From: CAZGNZ01 sp964527215
Lineage (GTDB): Bacteria; Fidelibacterota; Marinisomatia; SCGC-AAA003-L08; JACNLC01
Assembly: GCA_964527215.1 (NCBI GenBank)
Contig: CAZGNZ010000026.1
Location: 1 to 60,215 of the forward strand
Direction of reading: 5' to 3'
DNA: 60,215 bases
Part shown: positions 27,478-37,680 of the stretch, in pieces
Layout: each line of letters opens with the position of its first letter
Position numbering within the stretch: the stretch's first letter is position 1
Position numbers and translations under genes: made by a program
The notes under the pieces: model-generated
Databases searched by the model: none
What the model saw: only the letters and a program-made list of their open reading frames with translations
Told to the model about the DNA's origin: nothing

Positions 27478-30400
27478 TCAGAAATCAAGCCCGATGGTGA
27501 GATACCACATTCGTCTGGCTTTCCGGTCGGGATTGATCTCCCAGGCATAGTCCAGCTGCCAGGGCATTCCCAACAGAATGAAGCGCGGTCCCAGTCCGTA
27601 GGTCCAGACGAAATCCTGCGGTGCAGAATCCCATGATTTGCCGCTCCACATATCCGGCCGTTCATCCCAGGCCATCCCGAAATCGGTAAACAGCACCCCG
27701 TTGATCTGTCCCAGAAAGCGGATGGTTGGAAAATAATAGATCAGGAATGGAAGCCTCAGTTCCAGATTCACTGCCAACGCGTTGTGCCCGTTCAGCTCGT
27801 TGATCTGGGCTCCACGGACCGGCGTGACATATTTGGTGTAGTAGATACCCTGCAGATAATCATCAGCTTCACTGTATGACGGTGTTTCCCGATAGTAATC
27901 CTTTTCACTGCTGAACAGCCACGGAAGACCTCCAACGCGGAACATCTGGGCATCGCTGCCCCAGCTGGCACCGGCATAAAAGCGGCCGGCAAAGCTGACG
28001 CCTTCAAAGAGTCGGGCATACTTCCGGACATCCAGGCTCAGCGTCTGAAAATTCATGCCGCTGGCGATAACGCCATCACTGAATTCGTAGCGCAGATAAT
28101 ATCTCGATCCAGCCACGGGATAAGTGGATGCCCACAATGTATTGTCCCAGACATAATTCAGAGAAGGAACTACCGTCTGCAGGGTTTCCAGACGTTCCTC
28201 ATCTTCCTCCAGGGTATATCCGTCAATGTACACACTGTCGAGCCCCACGCTGCTGTACTCCAGACCGAAATCCAGCCGCTGAAACCGGGAGAGCGGATAG
28301 GATGCCGATACTCCAAGCCCCGTCTGACGCAGCCAGAGCTCGATCTGATCATAGGTCACCAGATTAAAGGTCCCGTCGATTCGGTCGGCATTGTGGAAAA
28401 ACATGAAGTTGTAATCGAATTTCCAGGGCAGCAGACGGTACATAAGAAAGTAGTCGCTGTTCTTCAGGGATATCTGGGTTTCCGTTCCCAGGTAGATCTT
28501 GTGATCTCCCAGCATATCACTCCAGAGAAAATAGGCCATGGCTTCCGGACTGTAGGTGGGCCCGTAAGAAAAATATCCCTGAACCAGATCCAGTGTGAAT
28601 CTGGTTTTGTAAGGATAGGTCCGGTATTCGCCGGTACTGTCCTGCACCGCTTCTTCCGACAGTTCTACCTGTGCCCGGGATGTATCCTGAATGACATTCT
28701 GATAATAGCTGGAGAAAATGTAATTGTCGTATGAAACCGGTGGACTTTTCTTTTTAACGGAATCCGGTTTCAGCAGCAGTTCCTGTTCATCATCCTGAAG
28801 CCATCGGGCAGGTTCAAGTGCCACTTCATGATGGATCAGTTCCATTGGATTGGACATCAGAAACACATCATACCCGGAGTTTTCGAATCCGGAAAACACC
28901 AGATAGGAGTTATCCGCACTCCAAGAAAGCTGCGACACCCCCGCAAGAAGATTGGTTACAGGCCGGGCAACCTCAAGTGAATCGTTTTTCAGATAGATAT
29001 TGTTGATGCCATACTCGTCGGAGATGAATGCCAGTGTCGAACTGTCAGAAGACATACACGGGTAGGTTTCGTTATGAGGCGTATCCGTGATCTGGGTGAT
29101 AATTCCGGTATCCCGGCGAATGGAATAGATATCGGTCTGACTGATATCAATCTGCCGAATGCTGAATGCCTCCGGTTCTTCCAGGAAGGTCCCCCGGTCC
29201 GATACAAAAAGGAGAGACTGCCCGTCGGGATTCCAGGACACCTGTTCATCCGTGAACCAGTCATCCGTCAGGTTGGTCAGTTCTTCCGTTTCCAAATCAA
29301 GGATGTAAATATCGCTGGTTATTCCGTTGTTGCCGATAAATGCGATTTCCGGACGGGTCGGGCTCCAGGCGGGCTGAAACACACCCTCCATTCCAAGATA
29401 ATATTTTCGAGTGTCTTCCGTCTTCACATTCACCACAAAAAGGGCATCGGCTCGTCCCGATTTGGCGGCAAACGCGATGTATTCACCATCCGGCGACCAT
29501 GTAATACCCGGTTTCAGGATATGCAGTTCTTCATACTCTGCATTGCGTTCTCCCTGAATCAGCCGCCGCAGGAATAAGCCGTCCTCCGCAGATATCAGAT
29601 AGATGGCAAAGGTCCCGGATTTATTGGAAATCATGGCGATGGTCCGGCCGTCCGGCGAAAGTGCGGGAGCTACATTGTAGCTGTTTTCCAGTTTCTCATG
29701 ATCAGTGACTGCCCGGGCAATATCGTGGATGCTCTGTCGGGTGCCAACATCCGGCCAGTATTCTTTTTTCAGATACTTATGCCATTGGTCAGTCAGTTCT
29801 TCAAAATCCACTCCCAGTGCGCTTTCCACTCCTTTTTCCACCGAATTTTTTTTCTTTATCTGATAGAAAATTTCAGCAATGGATTCCTCTCCCCATTTGC
29901 TTGTAACAAAACGCCAGACAGACTGACCGCCGCGATAGGCCAGATATCCGGTGAGCCACTCAATCGGCGGGAGTTCCCCGCCATTGACTGCCAGATCCCG
30001 CATCCACATATCGGAATTGGTGCTCCAGCCATCCGACAGATACTCCGCCAGTCCCTCGTTCATCCAGTTGGGAATGTAAAATTTTACCTGGTTGGCAATG
30101 AGATTCTGCAGGGATCCGCCGTACATGTAGTCATTTACAAAGGCATGCACCAGTTCATGATGGATGACGTGCCTGAATTCCTGGTGGGAACCGTCATAGG
30201 GAATTACCACCCGGTTCTTGTACAGCTCAGTGACCCCGCCGATGCCTTCATACATGTAACTGTCAATGACATTGGTCTGCTGAAAATCATTGTGCGAATT
30301 ATAAACGATGATGGTAACCCGGCTGCTCAGCTGCCAGCCGATACGGGTGGAAATATTATCATAAGCCCGTTCCGCCTCCACCGCTACATATTCCGCATGA

Positions 30401-30549
30401 GGTCGGCCGACACTGTTGTAGTAAATGTCATAATGTTTGGTCTGGATGTACTGCCAGTCGAATTCATCGTATTGAACAATATTCTGGCCGAACTGGCCCC
30501 ATAACGGCAGGATTGTTAACAGAATCAGAGGGATGCATTTAGTCTTCAT
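27478..30549 (-). CDS. outer-membrane fusion of a peptidase-MA-type metalloprotease, a WD40-like propeller and a barrel
   Basis: 1023 residues from ATG 30549, which gives a clean signal peptide (MKTKCIPLILLTILPLWG). An ATG at 30591 adds 14 residues and has AGG before it. Residues about 20-290 form a gluzincin-type domain with HELVH in VIHHELVHAFV and the third-ligand helix NWMNEGLAEYLS. About 310-600 are TolB/PD40 propeller blades (ALSPDGRTIAMISN, TWSPDGEYIAFAAK, SWNPDGQSLLFVSD). About 680-1023 are amphipathic strands of a BamA/surface-antigen-type barrel ending LTIGLDF. It would sit in the outer membrane with the protease and propeller in the periplasm. The substrate is unknown. Confidence 0.85.
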   Translation of the reverse strand: MKTKCIPLILLTILPLWGQFGQNIVQYDEFDWQYIQTKHYDIYYNSVGRPHAEYVAVEAERAYDNISTRIGWQLSSRVTIIVYNSHNDFQQTNVIDSYMYEGIGGVTELYKNRVVIPYDGSHQEFRHVIHHELVHAFVNDYMYGGSLQNLIANQVKFYIPNWMNEGLAEYLSDGWSTNSDMWMRDLAVNGGELPPIEWLTGYLAYRGGQSVWRFVTSKWGEESIAEIFYQIKKKNSVEKGVESALGVDFEELTDQWHKYLKKEYWPDVGTRQSIHDIARAVTDHEKLENSYNVAPALSPDGRTIAMISNKSGTFAIYLISAEDGLFLRRLIQGERNAEYEELHILKPGITWSPDGEYIAFAAKSGRADALFVVNVKTEDTRKYYLGMEGVFQPAWSPTRPEIAFIGNNGITSDIYILDLETEELTNLTDDWFTDEQVSWNPDGQSLLFVSDRGTFLEEPEAFSIRQIDISQTDIYSIRRDTGIITQITDTPHNETYPCMSSDSSTLAFISDEYGINNIYLKNDSLEVARPVTNLLAGVSQLSWSADNSYLVFSGFENSGYDVFLMSNPMELIHHEVALEPARWLQDDEQELLLKPDSVKKKSPPVSYDNYIFSSYYQNVIQDTSRAQVELSEEAVQDSTGEYRTYPYKTRFTLDLVQGYFSYGPTYSPEAMAYFLWSDMLGDHKIYLGTETQISLKNSDYFLMYRLLPWKFDYNFMFFHNADRIDGTFNLVTYDQIELWLRQTGLGVSASYPLSRFQRLDFGLEYSSVGLDSVYIDGYTLEEDEERLETLQTVVPSLNYVWDNTLWASTYPVAGSRYYLRYEFSDGVIASGMNFQTLSLDVRKYARLFEGVSFAGRFYAGASWGSDAQMFRVGGLPWLFSSEKDYYRETPSYSEADDYLQGIYYTKYVTPVRGAQINELNGHNALAVNLELRLPFLIYYFPTIRFLGQINGVLFTDFGMAWDERPDMWSGKSWDSAPQDFVWTYGLGPRFILLGMPWQLDYAWEINPDRKARRMWYLTIGLDF

Positions 30550-30830
30550 AAACCCAGTGCTGCTTAATTTCTTGAAAAGTTTGATCTTCATTGTAACCTG
30601 AAAGGTACTGCTTTTTTTTTATTTCGTAAAGCAAATTCGATTCAAGCTAAGGGTGTCGCTGATTGGACTTCTGGTTTATCTCCCGCATTCCTGAATATCA
30701 TGAGCATCATGCACATCTGCGTGATTTGGATTCTGCCAGGGATAAACATCAGCCTATGAATATGAATCCATCAGAGCCAAAAGGTTCCAAATCAATTTGA
30801 ACCCAGTCACCAGACAGCGTAATTTTTTGT

Positions 30831-31571
30831 ATGCATCTGCCCATCTATTTCATATCCGACAATCACTTTTACATGGAAAACTGTGCGGAAGAAAAGCATC
30901 GCCGGAATCGTCTGTACAACCTGTTCACAGTCATTAGAAAAACCGGCGGCAGTCTGGTCATTGGCGGTGATTTTTTTGATTTCTGGTTTGACTACGGTCA
31001 TGTGATTCCGAAATATTATACGGATATTCTGGAGCATCTGGCCGAGCTGTATCAAAACGGCATTGAGATTCACTACCTCGCCGGAAATCACGACTATTGG
31101 GATTTCGGCTGTTTTTCTGAGAAATTCGGAGCGGTATTTCACCCGGGAGATTTCAGTTTTGAACAGAGCGGACAGCGCATTCTCGTAACGCACGGGGACG
31201 GTCTTCTGAAAAATGACAGGGCATACCGGCTGATGAAAAAAGTCATTCGCTCCAGACTGTGCATTTTCCTGTTCAGTCAGTATCACCCGGACTGGGGCTG
31301 CGCTCTAGCAAAAAAGGTTTCCCGAACCAGCGGTGAGCATCACCATACTGATGCCTTCCGGAACCTCATCCACCGTGATGTGAGCACGTGGAGCACACTG
31401 CGCTGGGAGGAGGGGTACGATACCGTTCTGGTGGGGCATTATCATCAAACCGGAATCCATACCAAAAACAGTCACCGGCTGATCTGGATGGGAGATTGGA
31501 TCAAACACTTCACTGTCACCCGATTTGACGGCATTCACTGGACCCAGAAGCAATGGAATATCCAGAAATAG
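30831..31571 (+). CDS. LpxH-like UDP-2,3-diacylglucosamine pyrophosphatase family metallophosphoesterase
   Basis: 246 residues. The calcineurin-like metal motifs appear in order: SDNH (residues 9-12), GGDFFDFW, AGNHDYW, VTHGDGL and GHYHQTG. The family normally has SDLHL in the first block; SDNH keeps the metal ligands. LpxH cleaves UDP-2,3-diacylglucosamine to lipid X in lipid A synthesis at the inner membrane. An LptD gene a short distance away supports an LPS context. No clear ribosome site precedes the ATG. Other UDP-sugar pyrophosphatases of this superfamily are possible. Confidence 0.82.
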   Translation: MHLPIYFISDNHFYMENCAEEKHRRNRLYNLFTVIRKTGGSLVIGGDFFDFWFDYGHVIPKYYTDILEHLAELYQNGIEIHYLAGNHDYWDFGCFSEKFGAVFHPGDFSFEQSGQRILVTHGDGLLKNDRAYRLMKKVIRSRLCIFLFSQYHPDWGCALAKKVSRTSGEHHHTDAFRNLIHRDVSTWSTLRWEEGYDTVLVGHYHQTGIHTKNSHRLIWMGDWIKHFTVTRFDGIHWTQKQWNIQK

Positions 31572-31646
31572 TTCCTTCCCAGAAAGTGAAAATCACGCGT
31601 TTAAATTCCGTTCTCCAATTTCAAAATATCAAATAATGGAACCAAA

Positions 31647-32606
31647 ATGACATTTGCAAAGCGAATTCTGACGGCTGTTTTCTGGCCAGTAATCATAACA
31701 GTGCTGTCTGCACAGGAGCCTGCGGGATTGAAGCCCTGGATTCTGATAGGTGATACCGGACAGAAGCCGGAACGCACTGTCAGCGATATCAAAAAGAAAT
31801 ATTTCATGGACAGCTCAGGGTTTGAAATCATCGGTGAATACCGGCCGGGGGGAAACAAAAACTATACTCTCCTATGCATCACGCATCCAACCATCAAGAA
31901 ACTGGTTGCGGAAGGTCCGGAGACTGCGGCTCCGATGGCCGTTGTGAGACTGGGAATTTTCTATAAAAACGAGAGTCTCACCTACCTGTCCGTACCGAAC
32001 ATGGAATACTGGGGACCGATGCTGTTTCAGGACCAGTATTCGACGTATCGGTCGGAATTAACCGACTTCATGGCAGAGTTTACCAAAAACCTTCCAAAAT
32101 TCCGGAAACGCTTTGACCGGCCGTACGGCTCGGTCTCCGGTCTGGAAGCAGCTTTTCTCGCGCAATACAAGTATCCTCTGAAAACCGGTTTCACTCTTTT
32201 TAAAAAACCGGCACCGGTGCCGACGCTGGATGAACGGCTGGTTTTGGGTGAATTTGACAGTTATGAAGCAGCCCGAGATGCGCTGCTGGCGGCGGTGAAA
32301 AAAAGTGATCAATTTTCAGAGGTATATTCCATCATCCGTCCCCGCATCAGTCAGGTCATTGTCGGTCTGGATTTTGAAGCGGTGGATTACGAACTGAAAA
32401 TCATGGAAGCGGTGGATAATCCGGAACAGCCGGCACTTGCCTTCTGGCCCTGGCCGGTCATTGTTTCCGGGAACACTGTTTTCACCTACCATCCGGATTT
32501 CTACATACCGGCTGCCTGTCCGGATATAAACCAGGATGAATTCAAGATGCTTCGGAAAAACATCAGTCCGGGATTGATTCAATTATTCTCTGAGCTTCTG
32601 AAGTAA
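31647..32606 (+). CDS. exported hypothetical protein
   Basis: 319 residues with a signal peptide (MTFAKRILTAVFWPVIITVLSAQ). Residues about 50-135 (FEIIGEYRPGG, LLCITHPTIKKLVAEGPETA, SLTYLSVPN) look like one copy of the DUF302 fold, and about 200-300 may hold a second diverged copy; this is a weak resemblance judged by eye. It starts 75 bp after the LpxH-like gene and may share its transcript. No catalytic motif is visible. Confidence 0.6.
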   Translation: MTFAKRILTAVFWPVIITVLSAQEPAGLKPWILIGDTGQKPERTVSDIKKKYFMDSSGFEIIGEYRPGGNKNYTLLCITHPTIKKLVAEGPETAAPMAVVRLGIFYKNESLTYLSVPNMEYWGPMLFQDQYSTYRSELTDFMAEFTKNLPKFRKRFDRPYGSVSGLEAAFLAQYKYPLKTGFTLFKKPAPVPTLDERLVLGEFDSYEAARDALLAAVKKSDQFSEVYSIIRPRISQVIVGLDFEAVDYELKIMEAVDNPEQPALAFWPWPVIVSGNTVFTYHPDFYIPAACPDINQDEFKMLRKNISPGLIQLFSELLK

Positions 32607-32653
32607 ACCGGTATTCTGCGGAATTTCGGTGGGATTTTGGTCCCGCACCTTCA

Positions 32654-35600
32654 TCAGAACATGCTGGACAGGCGCCCGCCGGTGGATTTCAGTTTGATAT
32701 CCCGCAAATCGGGATTCATAACATTTATTTTCAGCATAAATCCTCTGCCCACCCCTGAGGGCCACCACTGCAGTCTGAATTCCCAGCAGTGCAATGGCCG
32801 ATAAATATCAAAACTGTGGCTGACCAGTTCGTTGGATTCCAGGTCAAAACGGGCATTGTAATTCACGGTCCAGTTCTGCGTCAGATTCAGTTTTAAATTG
32901 GTATTGACCCAGAAAGTGCGGTCCTTCTGTATATCGGCCCCGGAACGGTTTTGAGACCGGGAATAACTCAGCCCCAGAGTGGCAGCCCACAATGATGAGC
33001 GGCTGATTTTGGGAACAGCACTGTTGGTGGTAGTGGGTTCCAGTTCAGATTCCAGGTCCGGCAGCACCTGAGTGAGAGTATCGGAAACCGCTGATTCCTG
33101 CGGTGGTTCGAATTTCCCGCCTTTCAGACTGAAGCTGGTGTTGATATCCAGATCGGTCAGCCGGGGCAGTTCGGCAAAACGGTCCATGCGGCGCATGGAG
33201 TATGCCGGTTCAGCATCACTGTCTGCCGTATTCACCCGTTCCCAGACATAGGGATCATGGGTCATGTTTATTCGAAGAATCAATCCTCCGGGAATGGTGG
33301 TTCTGAGACTGCTGCTCAGCGGACTCAGTTTCAGGCTGTCAGCCATGGCATTGTAGCTGGTCCGGACATCCCAGGTAAGGAGATTTAGCTTCTCATAGCC
33401 GTCTTCCCCGGTTCTGAGTTTTGCCTGGAACTCATTGGCCAGCCGAATACTGACTGATTGGGTTTCACTTCTGGAGGTGGTTCCTGCCTCCGATCCTGTA
33501 AACTTGTCATACAGATCCCCCGCTGCATCCTCCTGAAAATAATTCGGCTGATATCCAAACAGCGGTTTGGACAAATCAGGTGACCAGGAAAATGTGAGAC
33601 TGGGGGTTATCACATGCCGAAGGGCGGTCAGCCTGCCGATTTCCATGGGAAAAATACCGTATATCTTTGTACTGGTCGCCAGAGAGGTGGTGAACTTGTG
33701 ACGCGGCAGAAACCCGCTGACTTCACGATATTCAGTCGATGTATTCACGAATTCACCCACAGAATCCACCAGGGCTTCCCGGTACTTGAAAATCCAGTCC
33801 TCAGTCAGCCGAATGGACGGGCTGACAGTGAGCCAGCCGCCGAATGTTTCCGACATCGACAGGGATGAGTTATGACGCAGATAATAATTGTACTGGGTAT
33901 CGTACTCATCATCCACCCAGGTGGAATCCGTTTCGGTCAACAGACCGATTTTCTGTTTGCCGTAATAATTGCTGGTGTAGTCCCAGTAAATGGAATGGTA
34001 CCATTTCGAGTTGGATCCGGAACCGAACAGCTGGGATTTTGAATGCTTGAATGTCATGCCGGGCAGGGTTCGGGTGCGGTGATAATATATGCCGTCCGAA
34101 TTGGTGCTCAGTTCATCGGGACGTTTGTTTTCTGCCTGAAGATCATAGGTTTCAGACAGATTAACGGAAAAACTGTTTTTGGTTCCAATCCAGGTTTTGG
34201 AGTAGCTGGCATTGGATATCAGCTGCTGCTGGAGTCGGGTCTGCAAATCCCAGCCGTTATCCTGATTAATGGTGTTGCTGGTGGTGTAATTTGCATTGAC
34301 AGAGATACGCTGGGTTGGATCAATTTCCTGCGAGTGGGTCCATTTGAGAATCCAGTTCTGGTTGACCCGTGAAGTGAACAAATCCTTAATTTCATTTTCC
34401 AGGATGCTGCGGTAAACTGTCAGGTCCACCGATCCGGTGATGGAATACCTTTTTTTGTAATTCAGGTGAGATTTGAGATCCAGCCCCTTCCGGTCCCGAA
34501 AATTCATCTGGGTTTTCAGATCCGCATAATCATTGGGAGCCCAGTAGTATCCCAACCCGCTGAAATAGGTGCCGTTTCCGGATGAATGACCGAAATTCGG
34601 CATGATCCAGCCGCTTCGTCGTCCGCCGCCTTTATTGGGAAAAACGGCAAAGGGAATTCCGATGATGGGAATATCGAAAATCACCAGCACCAGCGGCTTC
34701 GCCACCACCTTGTCATCAGCAATCATTTTCATGTGTCTGCTGATAAAACAGAAATGAGGATTCTCTGCATCACATGTGGTGTAAATACTGTGGTCAACAT
34801 GATAAATATTCGGTTCATCCCGGTACACTTCCCGACCATAATAATTGCCGTCGTTGAATCTGGTTTTCCCGGTAGTGACCCGTCCGTGCTTGGTAATCAG
34901 GTCAAATTCCATGAAACTGCCACTCATGGGATCACTGTCCGTTGAAGATACGGTAGGAACCTCGTCGTCCAGTGTTTCTGCCGAAAGGATATTCACTTTC
35001 CAGTCTGCCTGGATTTTCCCCGACGTCAGCTGTGTTCCCTGGTATTTCACTTCCGCGCCCTTCTCCAGGAAAGTCATTCGGTCATTGACATGATAGTCCA
35101 TGTATTCAGCCCGATATGTGACAACACTGTCCACTTTTGTATTCGGTCCTTCAGGAATAAATTCTCCCCGACCTCCGCCAAATACCTGGATTCGGTCCAG
35201 CACTGCATCGTCAAAGGTGACCTCAATCGTATCTCCGCTTGCCTCATTGACCCCATGGAGCAGTGAATCCTGGACCACGTGATACTCTGTTGCGGCCATT
35301 CCCATTAACTTGAGTCTCTGAATCCGGTTGTTCTCGAACCAGGCACCCAGTTCATTCCCGCCCATCTGATCTCTGAACACCTGAAGCTCACGATACTCCT
35401 GCCGTATTCGAGCATGCAGATCATTGTAAGCCGCGGCATCTCCCGAAATTGAAAGTTCCTGCACGACTGAATCCTGATACTGGATCGTGATAGAATCTCC
35501 CAGAAGTCCCTGGCCATCCTGAGTGACGGAGCAGTCCAGATTCATTGTCATCTGCTGAAGCAGATCATCATATTCGATGATCCTGGCCGCGATGGTTCTG

Positions 35601-36130
35601 GGGCCGTCACCAAACTGTGCCTGCCCTTCCGCCCGGAATGACAAACCGCGAAATCCGTCGGTTTTCCGATAGATGAACCGTTCCGCATTGAGAAATCGTT
35701 CCGGATGATTCAGATGCACATTGCCCATAGCCACCCCGCTGTCCTGCTCGGTCCAGTAAAAAAGAGAATCACAGGAAATGGTCTGATCAATCTGCGTGAA
35801 CTGAACATTTTCAAACGCCTGAAGCCGATTCAGGTCATTGTGATAGATCATGGACTGACATTTCAGGGTATCGGTATCATCTATCATGGTGACCGGTCCC
35901 ATCAGGTGGTATTCACTGCGTTTTGGATAATGCAGAGCCTGCTGGGTGTAAAGAGTCATGTCACCCTGCCAGAAAACCACATTTTTATCAAACTTTTCAA
36001 CTGGCTCGCCGTCGATTTCGAGATGTTCCAGGGATTCGGCATTGTAATGCAGGCGCTGATCCGCGTCCTGTCCAGCAAAAATGCCGGTGTGAAATCCCAG
36101 AACCAAAACAGTAATAATGACGGGCATCAT
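32654..36130 (-). CDS. lptD: LPS-assembly protein LptD (OstA)
   Basis: 1158 residues, long for LptD (about 780 in E. coli) but usual in FCB bacteria. A signal peptide is followed by an N-terminal OstA beta-jellyroll made of repeats about 25 residues apart (ALHYPKRSEYHLMGPVTMID, LFYWTEQDSGVAMGNVHL), then a large C-terminal barrel (about 560-1158) rich in alternating aromatic strands. It inserts lipopolysaccharide into the outer leaflet. Its ATG overlaps the rarA stop (ATGA). The only Cys residues near the joint (TTCDAENPHFCF) could form a disulfide. No LptE gene is adjacent. Confidence 0.92.
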   Translation of the reverse strand: MMPVIITVLVLGFHTGIFAGQDADQRLHYNAESLEHLEIDGEPVEKFDKNVVFWQGDMTLYTQQALHYPKRSEYHLMGPVTMIDDTDTLKCQSMIYHNDLNRLQAFENVQFTQIDQTISCDSLFYWTEQDSGVAMGNVHLNHPERFLNAERFIYRKTDGFRGLSFRAEGQAQFGDGPRTIAARIIEYDDLLQQMTMNLDCSVTQDGQGLLGDSITIQYQDSVVQELSISGDAAAYNDLHARIRQEYRELQVFRDQMGGNELGAWFENNRIQRLKLMGMAATEYHVVQDSLLHGVNEASGDTIEVTFDDAVLDRIQVFGGGRGEFIPEGPNTKVDSVVTYRAEYMDYHVNDRMTFLEKGAEVKYQGTQLTSGKIQADWKVNILSAETLDDEVPTVSSTDSDPMSGSFMEFDLITKHGRVTTGKTRFNDGNYYGREVYRDEPNIYHVDHSIYTTCDAENPHFCFISRHMKMIADDKVVAKPLVLVIFDIPIIGIPFAVFPNKGGGRRSGWIMPNFGHSSGNGTYFSGLGYYWAPNDYADLKTQMNFRDRKGLDLKSHLNYKKRYSITGSVDLTVYRSILENEIKDLFTSRVNQNWILKWTHSQEIDPTQRISVNANYTTSNTINQDNGWDLQTRLQQQLISNASYSKTWIGTKNSFSVNLSETYDLQAENKRPDELSTNSDGIYYHRTRTLPGMTFKHSKSQLFGSGSNSKWYHSIYWDYTSNYYGKQKIGLLTETDSTWVDDEYDTQYNYYLRHNSSLSMSETFGGWLTVSPSIRLTEDWIFKYREALVDSVGEFVNTSTEYREVSGFLPRHKFTTSLATSTKIYGIFPMEIGRLTALRHVITPSLTFSWSPDLSKPLFGYQPNYFQEDAAGDLYDKFTGSEAGTTSRSETQSVSIRLANEFQAKLRTGEDGYEKLNLLTWDVRTSYNAMADSLKLSPLSSSLRTTIPGGLILRINMTHDPYVWERVNTADSDAEPAYSMRRMDRFAELPRLTDLDINTSFSLKGGKFEPPQESAVSDTLTQVLPDLESELEPTTTNSAVPKISRSSLWAATLGLSYSRSQNRSGADIQKDRTFWVNTNLKLNLTQNWTVNYNARFDLESNELVSHSFDIYRPLHCWEFRLQWWPSGVGRGFMLKINVMNPDLRDIKLKSTGGRLSSMF

Positions 36131-37446
36131 GATTTAAATCGATCTTTCCATAATCTTATCAGGCGGTCCCTGAGTGTTTTTTCTCGTCCGATGTCGGTTG
36201 GTTTGTAAAAGGCGGGAGGACGGGTGATTTGTTCCGGAAAATAATGTTCTTTGATAAAATGTTCAGGAAAATCATGAGCATACCGGTATCTCTTCCCGTA
36301 ATTTAGATCCTTCATCAGTTTTGTGGGAGCATTTCGAAGATGGAGGGGAACGGATGCAGCGCCGTTTTTCTGCACATACTCCTGGGCTGCTTTGATTCCC
36401 AGATACGCAGCATTGCTTTTCGGCGCACCGGCGAGGTAGCATGTAACTTGACCCAGTATAATTCGGCCTTCCGGCATGCCAACCGCATGTACTGCCTGCA
36501 GCGATGCGCTGGCCAGCATCACTGCGTAAGGATCGGCATTTCCCACATCCTCGGAAGCAAGAATAATCAGTCGGCGGGCAATGAATTCCGGCTTTTCACC
36601 GCCTTCCAGCATGACGGCCAGCCAGTACAGAGCGGCATCGGGATCACTCCCCCGGACGGATTTTATAAAGGCGGAGATAGTATCATAATGATAGTCACCG
36701 GCTTTATCATAAACCATGCTTTTCTGCTGGGTAGCTCTGTGAATATCGTCCAGGGTGAGTATAACAGGGGATTGCGTTTCAGGATGAAAGGAAATTGCCA
36801 GTTCCAGGGTGTTCAGCAGTCTTCGGGCATCTCCGCCGCTGGAGCCGGTCAGCAGATTCAGTACCTGTGTCGGCAAAGTAATGTCCCGGGGCTTGAGGAC
36901 CTGATCACTGGTCAGGGCACGATCAATGATCTGATTCAGTTCATTTTCATTATGGCGCTGAAGTTTTAAAACCCGACACCGGGAAAGGAGGGGTGAAATG
37001 ACTTCAAAAGACGGATTCTCGGTGGTAGCGCCGATAAGGATCACGGCTCCCGTTTCAACTGCATTCAGCAATGCATCCTGCTGGGCTTTGTTGAAACGGT
37101 GAATTTCATCTATAAACAGAACGGTTCGCTGTTCCATTTTAAGGGCATCCCGACCATGATTAAGGATTTTCCTAACATCTGCTACTCCACTCGAAATAGC
37201 CGACAGCTCGAAAAAGGCGGCATCCGTTTCGCGCGCAATGAGCTTTGCGAGAGTGGTTTTTCCGCTGCCCGGGGGACCCCAGAAAATAAATGAAAACAAA
37301 TTCTGCTGTTTAAGACTCCGAATGAGGAGGCTGTCCGGTCCTGCAATCTCTTTCTGTCCAATAAAATCCGCCAGCGACCGTGGTCTGATTCTTTCCGCAA
37401 GCGGAGGAAGGGTCCGGTTATGTGATTCTGGTTTGGAATATGTCAT
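36127..37446 (-). CDS. rarA: replication-associated recombination ATPase RarA
   Basis: 439 residues, the normal size. AAA+ motifs: Walker A GPPGSGKTTLA (about 57-67), Walker B LFIDEIHRF, sensor 1 IGATTENPSF and an arginine-finger region LLSRCRVLKL. The C-terminal MgsA/RarA tetramerisation region follows (KSVRGSDPDAALYWLA, ASEDVGNADP). It acts at stalled replication forks. It is followed by lptD with a four-base overlap, an unrelated partner, so the coupling probably reflects genome compaction. Confidence 0.96.
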   Translation of the reverse strand: MTYSKPESHNRTLPPLAERIRPRSLADFIGQKEIAGPDSLLIRSLKQQNLFSFIFWGPPGSGKTTLAKLIARETDAAFFELSAISSGVADVRKILNHGRDALKMEQRTVLFIDEIHRFNKAQQDALLNAVETGAVILIGATTENPSFEVISPLLSRCRVLKLQRHNENELNQIIDRALTSDQVLKPRDITLPTQVLNLLTGSSGGDARRLLNTLELAISFHPETQSPVILTLDDIHRATQQKSMVYDKAGDYHYDTISAFIKSVRGSDPDAALYWLAVMLEGGEKPEFIARRLIILASEDVGNADPYAVMLASASLQAVHAVGMPEGRIILGQVTCYLAGAPKSNAAYLGIKAAQEYVQKNGAASVPLHLRNAPTKLMKDLNYGKRYRYAHDFPEHFIKEHYFPEQITRPPAFYKPTDIGREKTLRDRLIRLWKDRFKS

Positions 37447-37680
37447 AAAAATGGTCTTTGCGAATCGATTAAATTAGTGCTTGGCAGAGGATTGACCCAA
37501 ACATATTGGCCGTTGGCAATGACAGGGAAAATAGACAGATAGTTGACATATTATCCGCAGGTTGATCGGGTTTTTACAGGCAGGGTGCAGCTGGCTGTTT
37601 GCAAGGTTGAGTTGTTGAGTTGGGTTTCCCGACCGGGTGTGGTTGAAAATTGAAATGGTGTAATAGTGTAATGGTGAAAT

